A stretch of 64,000 nucleotides of DNA from Pristionchus mayeri (lineage: Eukaryota > Nematoda > Chromadorea > Rhabditida > Neodiplogasteridae): NCBI GenBank assembly GCA_036245805.1, contig BTRK01000004.1, positions 29,063,541 through 29,127,540 of the forward strand. Reading direction: 5' to 3'. The notes under the pieces were generated by a model that ran no database searches, had not been told where the DNA came from, and was given only the letters and a program-made list of their open reading frames with translations. Shown one piece after another: positions 22,648 through 34,200 of this stretch (position 1 is its first letter; each line of letters opens with the position of its first letter). Made by a program: the position numbers and the translations under genes.

Positions 22648-25600
22648 ATGAGTGGTAAGTCTTTAATTATTTTTTTGATTTGTTAATTACTCCCTGAAAC
22701 TTCCTAATTCCTCCTTCTATTCTTGTCTTCGAATCTGCCTCGATCTAAGATATTTCCAATGTTATTTTGATCTGAATCTGAATCTCCGGACTGAATCTGC
22801 CCAAATTGACACTGGCCTAGCAGTGTTCTCCCGCGAGCTGGTCTCGAAGACGGGATGTACCTTTACCTTTTTTTTATTTTGATCATAATTCAAGCGTGTG
22901 AATAGTAGTTTCTTCTCTAAATTCATCGTTGTCTCTATTGAAATGGAGAGATTCGAGAGGGGATACTAATCACGGGATATCTGAAAAGCAGCGTTGCGTA
23001 GCTATTAATAGAATGAAGTATACAAGTTGTAAACAGAAGTCAGGAGTGTGGCTTGAGATATGAGGCTAGTCAATAGATATCTCCTTGGAGGAATCCTTCT
23101 CGACCACGAGTTCAATCCCTCCTCACTAATATCAGAGCAACGATACAAACCACTCATGGGAAAATTGTACATGCAAGAAAATTGTAATGTAATCTCAAAT
23201 TTGAAAACCGTGATCTCCCTCTCTCATTCAATCAGATCGTAGCATGTATTCACTTTGCCAATGCGAAACTCTCCAAACTGAATCCGGGTCGCTTTGATTA
23301 TGTTCGCGAGACGACTGCAAAAAAAGTTTGATGGATAGGAGAGAGACTGAATGGCATGAACATAGAAAAGGGCAAGAAAAACGAGCAGTGACGACTTTTA
23401 CTATGTGCACTCGTCCCATCATGCAACATGAAGCAATATCAAAGATGAGAAAGAGAATGAATTGGTACTTGCAGATCAGCTGACTTCGTCGATGTCTCGT
23501 CTCAATACCTCTGGATACGACTCGCCCGGAGTGGAGAGGAACAGCTCGGGAGAGAACTCGGGACAGACTGGATCGGGATCAGGAGGACCCCCTCAGAGGA
23601 AGGCTGATCTTGCTGTGAGTGAGGGGAGGGAAGGGGGGGGGGAGGAAGAGTAAGAGTTAGGAGGAAGATGAAGCAATAGTGAAGTACTCAGTCTCATGTT
23701 ATGAATTGGAAAAGACGAGAATAAATTTATCTAATTTCTGGGAAAGAGATCAATTGGAATATGCGAGAGTTGAGTTTCTGGTTGAAGCAAGGCAGAACGG
23801 GGTCAATTCCAAGGGGAAGTTCAGAATGAAAAGGTGGAACAATTCCTTCCCCATTGCAGTACAACCATCTCCAACTCGCTGAGAGAGCCGGAATCTGCAA
23901 GGCCTCCCGTAGTAAGATGACGGTGGTCTCTAACTATTTCCGTCTCATGGCACCCACCACACTCAAGGTACGGAAGATCGTTGAATACGGTAGCCTGATT
24001 GCGTTAAGAATTATTTTTCATCTTTCTTCAGTTCGTGAGCTTCCGCATCGAGTTCGGAATCGAGAATTCCCGTCGGAAGGGAGACTTCGAGCCAGTGAAG
24101 AAGTCAATTTCGAGCATTTTTTATGCAATTATTTAATTAATCTGCATTCAGGGAGAAGATGGCGGACTGCTTCAAGAAGGTCTTCGATGAGCATCGCAAT
24201 CTTTTCCCCAGGAAGTCAGTCCTTTTTCAACAAATTTCTGGAGCTTCTCTTTCCAAAAAAACAATTATGTTATCTCAGGGATGCAGCACTGGTCTACAAT
24301 GGAACCGACATGATCTACTGCCCTCCGGACCACAAGATCACTCGCAACGTCAGTATGATACAGTACTCTACCGTAGTCCACACAGTGAAATCAACTCGTA
24401 TGATTGCAGGAGGTGATGTTCAAGTACGCGACAGGTCGTCCCTTCAATGGTCGTCCGGGGAAGGTGCAGATGGGGAAGATGACCATCATTCCCATCGGAT
24501 ACTCGGAGGTACGCTTCCACTCTCGGTAGACACCTACAGAACAGGACCAGTTTGTTGTCATGAGAACCATTGATCGAAAATTGACTACTGATGATACAAT
24601 AGCGGCGAAATTGGGTACTTCTTCAGATTCCGACGGTGAGGGTCGAAGACGAGGCCGACCGCTGTGCCATCATGCAGTTCCTCGACTGCATCCTCACTCA
24701 GGAGCATCGCTTCGATCTCACGTCAGTCTAGTCTACCGTAGTTTAGAGATTAAAGATCAACTTCAGAGGTCGAGCAGCTCGTTTCGTGCAGCATGGTCAC
24801 TCCTTGTTCAAAATTCCTCATTCCGAAGAGGAGAAGGTACGTAATTTGGCCATGCGTAGACAGAGAACAACGCATATTTCTCATTGTGCATATATTGAAC
24901 TTTGATCTCTTTAGAGACTGGACGTGATTCCCATCGGAAAGGGAGAGGAAGTGTGGCTGGGTCTCCATGCTGCAGTCAAGTGCGACTCCGATGAGCTCAT
25001 GCTCAGCGCTGACAGTTCGTTTTTTCTCTCACTCTGACAGCCTTATCCTCCTCGCTTCCATGCTGATCTTTGACTCTTCCAGCCAGTGGGAGCATCTTCA
25101 AGTCTCGCGACATGAATCTCGTCGAGTTCTTCGCCCAGGTGGGTCACTGCAGTATTCCCATCTGCTTCTGAGGAGTGAAAAACTCTTTCTAAAGTACAAA
25201 ACGTCAATTAATCGTTTCTCTTCAAGCGTAGATAAATGGATTCTGAAATTATCTTTGATCATCTTTCCAGGTGGTCAAGGGATACACCAACGACATCTCC
25301 AGGCTCAACTTCGATAATATTACCATCGACGAGAGGAATCTATTCGAGCTGTCCAAAGTCCTCAAGGGTAAGACTGCGCAGCCTCTTCCCCTCTTTATCT
25401 TTGATCTCTTGCAGGTACCAAGCTGCTACTGAAGCATCCGAATAAAACAGAGAAGCTGAAGAAGTTCGACTCCTTCAGTCGATTCTCCGCCGATCGAGAA
25501 TTCTTCAATCTCGTGAGTTTTCCATTCTCATGATGTTTATTCTTTATTGATTCCAGGATGGAAGAGAAATTTCCATCGCCGAATTCTTCAACCAGCAGTA

Positions 25601-28600
25601 TGGATACAGACTGAGATGTCCTCGTTTCCCCTGTCTCAAGGTGAGAATAGTCGGATCACTCATGGTGTACAGGAGCATCACACTATCGAGATCGAGGGAA
25701 AGCTATCAATATGTCCATGATGAATGATTCCTTACAGTTCTACAACAAGGTGACGAGACAGTCTGCTCTGCTCCCGATGGAACTCTTCTACACTGTGGAG
25801 GAACCGACCCGATTCAAGGGCAAGCTCACCGATCAGCAACTGGACATCTTCGTGAAGGTGAGAAGGAGTGAGGAGTGATGACGTCATCCCCATTCTTGCA
25901 GGCAGTCTGCCAGAATCCGAAGAACAAGAAGAACCGCATCGAGAGATTCTGCGTCGCTGGAGGAGAGTACCTCGGAGAATCTGCTGTCATGAAGGTCAGT
26001 CGAGGCGCACGAATGGCCAATATAATGCTAGTTGAAACTCGTTGAATACCCATGATTGAATTATTCCCTTCAGGAGTGGGGAGTCTCCATCGATCGGAAG
26101 ATGGTCGCCATCGAGGATTGCCCCGTCCTCCCTCTGCCTCACATTGAGATGGTAAATACGTCTAGGCAAAACACTCAACCAAATTATCGTATTCATAAGC
26201 TCAATGTCCTTTAAAATATTAACTTCTCAAAGCTGTATTTCTCAGTTGCTAGTTGAAGGTAGATCAAAGATCACTTTTCAGAATGGATCGGCGTTTCAAG
26301 TGTCGGTGGACACTGAGACGGGAGAGTGGAAGATCACCGAGACGGCGGCTTCAGGAGAGGAGAGACCCGTCCAGCCCATCGAGGTTAGTACAGATTACTG
26401 TTGATTGCTGTAGATGACGTGGTAATCAATAACTGATCTTTGATCTCTTCAGAAGAACAGTGCGGTGATCGTTCTGGCAGTCATCTTCCTCGGTAATGAC
26501 CAGAGAGAATCGGATGGCAGACATGCTAGTCTCCTGCAGGCAACACTCAGGGGATACGGACTGAATGTGAGTAGAGGGGAAGGAGATGGAGATGATTCTT
26601 CTCTTCGCAGGTCGACAACAACATCGGAACCTTCAATGGAAATGCTGCCCAGTAAGTGGTGTTTCCATCCATTCGAACGACTTCCCTCTCCTCACTCTAA
26701 TCTCATTCCTTGTAGACCCAAGGGACGAGGAGGATGGGAGACTAACCATCGCTTCCTCGAGAGTACCATCGAGGGCGTCATCAGTCACGTCAGTTCGAGG
26801 TCCAGCTGATCTTTGATCTTTCTGATTTCTTCAGTGTTCCAATCTGGAGAAGCAGCGCAACATCAAGCACATCCCGCTCCTGATCTGGGTCTTCCCTCGC
26901 CGCCAATCTGGCTCTTACGGTAACCAGTTGATTATCGATTACCGAGTTTATCGATTCTCCTTTGAGCTGCCATCAAATACTACAGTGACGTCATCTACGG
27001 AGTGCCCTCCCAATGTGCAGTGAGGAAGACGTACGAGGTACTGTACATCGTGATCTAATCTTTGATCTCTAGTAGTTCATAGTCTGATGTTTGATTTCTT
27101 GCAGAAACTCGCTGGAAACTGCATCACCAACACCTCGGCCCAGAATCTCCTTCTCAAGATCTTGGCGAAGACTGGATCCGTCGAGTTCCGCCTCTCGTCC
27201 TTCTCGCACAAGAAGTACGGTGGATCGACGTAGTTTCCTTATCGACAACTAACTTTCTTGCAGTATCGAGCGTCTGCAGAATCCCGATGAGCCGACGCTG
27301 ATCTTGGGAGTGGATGTGTCCCATCCTGGAAGAGAAGAGAGATTCGATGCCATCGTCAGTTCAATTCCTTCATTTCGACTTCTGAGAGATTAACGATCAA
27401 AGATCAATTTGCAGGACAAACACGAGAAGAAGACGGGCCAGACTGCCCAGCAAGCGAACAAGTTCAGAGGACAGCACGAGAAGCTGCCCAGTGCTCGTCC
27501 CGTCGGAAAGACCCTCTTCAAGGTACCGTACTCACTATCGTAATCCTACCGTGCATATCCCCTACTGCAGGACATCAACTACTACGACTGCCCTCGATCC
27601 GTCGTCTCTGTCGTCGGTACTATTGACATCAAGGGAGCCAGGTACGCTGGATAGCCATCTTAACTTAGATCGATTAGGATTACGATAACTACAGTAATCT
27701 TTCAGATACGGAGTCTCATCTCGAGTGCAGCGAATTGGTCAGGAGGAGACGGTTAATATGGTGGAGCCGTTCCAGGAGAGAATCAAGGAGTTCTACGAGG
27801 TGAGGACATTCACCTCCTTCTCAATCGTTTCATTGATCACACTTCCCGTGTTGCAGAACAACGGCAACAAGCTTCCCAAGCACATCATCATCTACCGTGA
27901 CGGAGCATCGGACACCCAGATCAAGAAGATCGCCTACGAGGAGTTGGAATCACTCGAGAGAGCTTGCGGCAGCGTCAGTTTATCTTTTATCTTTGTCCTG
28001 AATGATCGTTGATCGCTTCCTTCTAGTTCGATATGGAGAAGGACGACTACACCATCACGTACATAATGGCTGCCAAACGCCATCACACTCGCTTCTTCCG
28101 TGCTGATCTGGAAAAGATGCCCAGCAAGTGAGTGATTGATCTCTGTTGAATGACCTTTGATCCTTCTCTTCTGCAGTAATCCCCATCTGAACTGCCCTCC
28201 TGGAACTCTGGTGGAACAGACGATCGTCTCTCGCAACAAGTGGGACTTCTACCTCCAGTCGCACTACGGAAACCTCGTGAGTTCCTCTTTCCACTGTGAT
28301 CTCTCCAATCAACGTCTGATCTTTGATCTCCCCCCTCTCAGGGAACTGCCCTTCCCACTAGATACACCGTCGTGCGTGATGATTGGAAGGTCTCTCCTGC
28401 CTTCATCCAGGTACGCAATGACCTCTCATCTACGTGGATTGATATAAACGAGCATCGCTGCAGACGATAGTGTTCGCCCATTGCTTCGGCAACGTGCGTT
28501 GTCCTCGTCCTCTCTCGATCCCCGTCCCTCTTCACTACGCCCATCTCGCTGCTAAGAGATCGAAGGTGCTCTTCGACCACTACAAGGAGTGAGTACCTTC

Positions 28601-28851
28601 CCTTCCTCATGATCAGACTGTCTAGCTAGTATAAGAATGAGACTTTGGCTGCAGTGATGGGAAATGGTCTGATTGCAGGAATCCCTCAGATGAGTACGTG
28701 CGATCGAGTGAGGATCTTGTGCGAGAGGTCAGTGAACACATTCATACCCACTTAGAGTTGACGGGTGATGACGTCATTTCAGAGTTGCGAAAAGAAGGCG
28801 ATCACTCCTCATCATAACATCAAGGAGATGAAGGGAATGCACTTCGCCTAA
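22648..28851 (+). CDS. Argonaute protein (PAZ-PIWI), nematode type
   Basis: More than 20 small exons encode roughly 850 residues. An untranslated acceptor (AATTTCAG, 22580) precedes a seven-base first coding exon, ATGAGTG, which splices in phase to a Ser/Gly-rich N-terminus. Then come an N domain (VVSNYFRLM), the PAZ region (ISIAEFFNQQYGYRLRCPRF, LLPMELFYTVEE), MID (CAVRKTYEKLAGNCITNT) and PIWI (LILGVDVSHPG, YGVSSRVQRIGQEE, IIIYRDGASDTQ). The C-terminus (KEMKGMHFA) is the canonical small hydrophobic end. Against human AGO2, catalytic Asp (GVDVSH), Glu (GQEE) and Asp (YRDG) are present. The fourth site, normally His in PSHYHV, reads PTRYTV, so His is replaced by Arg. Argonautes bind small RNAs in the cytoplasm or germ granules. 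Which nematode clade (WAGO, CSR-1, ALG or ERGO type) I cannot decide. Many introns carry the GATCTTTGATCT word. Confidence 0.9.
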
Positions 28852-30041
28852 GGGATCCCCTCGTCAATCAGCCACTCCCTTCAGGCTCCCATATATTGTT
28901 TTATAATGATCTACACCCCCTCATTCCTTTCGAAATGCTGATCCAATCATCGTTATAACTGTTATCTCGTTCGTTCCAGTTTCATCCGATTACTGTAGTC
29001 CAGTTTTCGCCGTTTACTTCCACTACTTGCAATGGTTAAGGTGTCAAAAACAGAACCATGAGGTTCGTATGGATTTCACCTAGAGCACTTCATCGTTGGT
29101 CTCATTTTTATTGTTCTTACCGATCACAACCATCTCATATTCATCTCATTCTTAAGTAGATGTAGCTCGCTATTGACGTTGTTTCCCTGTTTCGTAACAT
29201 AATTCCTTCCTACTGTATGCTTTATACGTTCCTACTGCATTACTCTCCACGAACAAAAATACCTTAATGATCGCTCCTTATCATAATCTGTACATAGAAT
29301 AACTGAGCGATAAAATAAGGATAAAATGTGGGCAATGGCATTAAAAAATACGATAAAGCAAACTACGGTAGAGTATTCTTTGCAAGACTCCAGAGATATA
29401 TTACGGTACCCAGGTGATAGATTATTACGTAAGTAACTCCTACATTTAGCTGATTAGCTAAAAAATCACTATTTTCGTCCAGTTAGTTTCGTTTAAAATG
29501 GGTAGTAATATAGTCCACACACTGTTACGTTCTCGCTTATTGTTGTTTGCGCCTAAATCTATCGCTCGTTCCCCCTCTGTTGGTTCCCTTCTCTCTCAAA
29601 GTAGGTCGCTCTCCTCTTCCGTGTGCTCTCTCCCTTTCTCTTCCCTTTCCAATCTCTCGTCCACGATCCTTTGCTGTCTTTTCTTCCTCTCCTTCTTCCA
29701 TGATCTCTCCCCTGTCCACTTTTCCTATCCCTGTTTCGCCACACTGCAGGTCGAGAATCTCGTGTTCCCTCGTGCTGCTATCGCGCTCCCATATTGTTTT
29801 CCTGCTTGTATTCTGCCATAGTCACGTTTATTTGATCGTAGTGGATGGTTATCACTTCTTTATTTCCTGTCCTACAAAATAGTAGTAATGACTCACCTCT
29901 ATTAAGAGCGAATGCGAAGCTTTGAGTGGGCCGGTTTGTGCGTTGTTTATTTTACTATCGAGTTAGAAGTAAATATCGTGTTGTTCTATTCTGTAAAAAA
30001 TGTAGCTTACATCGACAATCACATTATAGTTCACATAACAA
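28852..30041. other. 3' flank of Argonaute and intergenic DNA
   Basis: AT-rich sequence followed by another CT-rich block (29,560-29,820) that opens overlapping frames. A frame starting MGSNIVHTLLRSRLL at 29,498 is the only candidate small gene. It lacks splice context or family resemblance, so I do not call it. Confidence 0.4.
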
Positions 30042-31038
30042 CATATGAGGCCGTCCGCGATAGATTCAACAAGGCTCCGGAACAGCCCAAAATACCAAAC
30101 ATACGAAAACATGTTTCCTGGGGTAGTTTTCGATGCTGAACATCGTGGTCCACTTCATTTTGCATGAATCGTTCATTTGACGTATGGGTGGTGCCATCCC
30201 ACTTCCGGTCAAATCTACTTTTTCTCTTGTCCCAACGTCAAAATACAAGCTGGAAGCACGAAATTTCGCGTACCCGAGCAGAATTTCATGCTTAATCGAC
30301 CTGTATATTTCATTGGTAATGAATTTTTCTCGTTCACGAGAAAAATCGATTTTTTGACTCGATCGTATGGGTGAGCGGAGACCATGATAGATCGATCCGC
30401 CTTTTGACGCTGATTCGAATGGTATATACATGTATGGCGATCGGAGGTCGACAAATACCTCATACATTCGATTTTATGCATTTTGCGCCCATTTCACTGT
30501 GTGATCGAGAAATGAGCAGAGGACAATAAGTGGAAAAAATCATTTTGCTCCCTCTCATTTCTCGATCACACAGTGAAATGGGCGCAAAATGCATAAAATC
30601 GAATGTATGAGGTATTTGTCGCCCTCCGATCGCCATACATGTATATACCATTCGAATCAGCGTGAAAAGGCGGATCGATCTATCATGGTCTCCGCTCACC
30701 CATACGATCGAGTCAAAAAATCGATTTTTCTCGTGAACGAGAAAAATTCATTACCAATGAAATATACAGGTCGATTCAGCATGAAATTCTGCTCGGGTAC
30801 GCGAAATTTCGTGCTCCCAGCGTGTATTGTGACGTTGGGACAAGAGAAAAAGTAGATTTGACCGGAAGTGGGATGGCACCACCCATACGTCAAATGAACG
30901 ATTCATGCAAAATGAAGTGGACCACGATGTTCAGCATCGAAAACTACGCCAGGGAACATGTTTTCGTGTGTTTGGTATTTTGGGCTGTTCCGAGGCATCG
31001 TTGGCAGTTGTTGAATCTATCGCGGACGGCCTCATATG
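30042..31038. repeat. Long palindrome 2 (about 1.0 kb, intergenic)
   Basis: The left end begins CATATGAGGCCGTCCGCGAT and the right end is its reverse complement. The arms stay near-identical to the centre at about 30,540, leaving a small loop that includes ATAAGTGGAAAA. It lies between the Argonaute 3' end and the calpain start (31207). Both arms carry the same open frames mirrored, so those frames are by-products. Confidence 0.9.
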
Positions 31039-31206
31039 GGATCGTTTCACAGCCCGAGATCCCATTTTCTTTCGTCCGATTTCACATCTCCCTCTTTCAT
31101 CATTTTTTTCGTTTTTTCGCTATTTCTCCGTCACGAAGTTTCGTTTTCTTAGTTATTATCGCTTGCTATCATTACAGCTTGGTTCATTGATCTTTGATTT
31201 CTGTGG

Positions 31207-34200
31207 ATGTCGGACGAGGAAGGGTACTACCAGGAGGAGTACGCAGAGGGAGACGGATACGATGATGGAGGAGATGGAGACGAGGTTCGATCATTTGCCT
31301 TCCCAAAGATTGAGGAACTAAGCACTTTCTGACGATCCTTTCGTAATCGCGTTCTGAATTTTTTTTGTTGTTGGTATTTTGTCCGGATATTTTCAACACT
31401 CCCAAATCTAAAGTGGATCAGAATCAAGTTCCCCATGTTTTTTGATTCCCTATTTCCTCCCTTTTCAGTATTACGAGGGTCAGGATTACCAGGAGCCAGG
31501 GGAATCGTATGGCGACCTTGAGGTGATTTGGTTCCACTCAGGACTATAAAAATGATCATTTATTTTTGCAGCCTGATGAACAAGAAGGAGAGGAAGAAGT
31601 AGAGGAGGAAATTGATGAGGAAGAGGCAGAGGAGGAACATGGTTAGTTTATGGTCGAGATATCATTAGACATCACAATTCTCTCAGAGCCTGAAGAAGAG
31701 GTAGAGGAGGAGGAACAGCCAGAGGAGGAGTATGACGAGGTTATAGCTGTTTGATTTTTTTATCTATGTACTTTGGCCTCTTCCAGGAACCTGAGCCCGA
31801 GGAGCTGGCACCCGAAGACTATCAGCACGACGAGTACGATGGTGAGCGAGTGCTGGAATTGTAGTTTGTAGCATGGTCTTTGATCTCTTACAGGGGAGAA
31901 CTACATGCAGCCCGAGTTCGAGGCGACCGAGGAGGAGGCGGAAGAGTTGGTCGCAGCTGCTGCCTCCGGCGACCTGGTACTATTATTATCGATTTGCTGA
32001 CACGATAGATCGACATGACATTTGTGATATAGCCCAATGATCGAGCTATAACTTCTGTATCGTTTAGCTTACTGTAATTGATTAAGGAATCAATCGATGA
32101 TTCGGTGCCTGCGGCGATGGCTCCGAAGAACTACGGATCAGCTGATGGAGATGAACCACCCAAGGTGCAGCATGCGAGCATGTTCAAGGGTGAGAACTAC
32201 TCTTCTTGTGCTGGAAAAGATAACAACGATATGGCACTACGGTGTTGTTCAACAACAACTTACAACAATCGATGGTAATATTTGATCTCTGCAGGTGTGA
32301 TGGATGGCTTCGGAGGGGGCGGAATGCAGGGTATCATCGGAGAGATCCAGAACATAACTGGTGGAGGAGGAGGAGGAGACGGTGGAGGAAGTACGGTAGT
32401 TATGAACAATGCTCAATTATTCTGGCACTTGCGAAACTGGTTACATGAAATGATTCGGTTTCTTAAAAATGGCGCGAATTTTAACATCAAAATTAATCTT
32501 GCAGTGATGACGAATCTTCTTGCTTCGCGTGCACTGGGTGGGATGGTGGAGAAGGCGATTACTACTGCTGCCGAGAAGCACGTAGATTGATCTCTGATCG
32601 TTGTAGTCTGTGCCTGATCTCCACCTTGGCAGATTCCTCAACGTCGACCCCAGTACTGGCGCGATCATCGGTGCTATTGCGGGCAATCTCATCTTCAATC
32701 GAGGTTTGGTCTTTGATCTTTCATCTTTGTAGTTTGATCCTCTCTCTCAGGTGGTTGCAACAATTCACTAGGCGGAATCGGCAAGATGATCCTCGAGAAC
32801 ATCATGAACGGCAAGTTCAGACGAGATGTGAGTGCAGTTGGTAGATAGTCGATGGATGTAGGTTGATCACCATCCATACTCTGACTGCAGATCACTCCCT
32901 GGAAACCGCCAGTCCCTGGAGCGACCTCTTTCAATCTCGATTTCAAGGCGGAGAGAGATCGCTGTCTTAGGGTCAGTCCTTCCTTCGCATAATTTTCCAA
33001 AGATACTTGATAACTACAACTTATCAATTGAAAGGGATGAATCAATTTGCAGGAGAAGCGTCTCTTCGAGGATCCCGAGTTCCCGGCGTGCGATCGATCG
33101 ATCTACTTCAAGGAAAGACCCAGTCAGACCATCGAGTGGAGGAGACCCAGTGTCAGTTCACTGCTCAGCTATCCCCTTCTTCCATTTTGCAGCAGCGCTC
33201 AGAAAATGAGTCATTGTATGTGCAAGGAATCTTCATCCACCAATAATGTAATCAGATAGTGTATGTAATCATAATTGAATAGGATGAGGATTGTCGGGAT
33301 ATTCCTGATAGTGGCATAACTTTGGCGTGTTTTTTGAATTTGCGTTGAATGATGAAAAGAGTAATTGTAATGTCTGATTTGCAGGACATCGTGGAGAATC
33401 CTCAGTTGATCGTCGAGGGTCACTCACGATTCGATGTGAAGCAGGGAGCACTCGGAGACTGGTAGGCCATTTCCAAATATAAACTACACAATTCAAAAAT
33501 GCAGCTTATACAGTAGTGCCGTTGTGTATGTGATGTTCTCGATGGAGATTTGTGGGGAGTTTTGAGAGCTAGAGGATGAATTAGTTCTGAATCAACAAGC
33601 GAAAATGAAACCAGCATACAACAGCGAGGTCATTGAATTCATGGTTTGAAATTTTTAGAAAAAAAATCCTTGCAGCTGGCTGCTTGCTGCAGTGGCCAAT
33701 CTGACGCTTCGCGATGAGCTCTTCTATCGAGTCGTCCCGCCCGATCAGTCATTCACTGAGAACTATGCTGGTGAGGAGATTCTCAGGGATATTTGATCCA
33801 TTGACACAACGGGAAGAATGAGAAAATTTCCCTTGCAGGCATCTTCCACTTCCAATTCTGGCGCTACGGCAAATGGGTCGACGTTGTCATCGATGATAAA
33901 CTGCCTACTGGTATGTAATGGGAAACGTGTATTTTCTTCAAGCGAGCAGTCGTAACCGAAGACAAGAAAAGACCAATAGACATTGTACAAAAGGGATTGA
34001 ATTTCGGGTCCTTCGAATGGGTGTTGCTCGTCCATTCTTTTTGAAGTTGTTTTGAACTATCAAAACTAGATATCTGTTTGTCATTATATCGTGCGAGCAT
34101 TGAAAGTCAGGATCAAGCACAATACTTGTTATTCGATCAGGACAGAGTTAGTCGTGCTAAGTGGAGGGTAGGGGCAGTCTTCTGAAGTAATCAGTAGTCA

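Noticed and set aside
29498..29882. Two overlapping 107-111 residue plus frames
   Set aside because: Ser/Leu/Phe-rich translation of a CT-rich block with antisense frames of equal length; no supporting signal.
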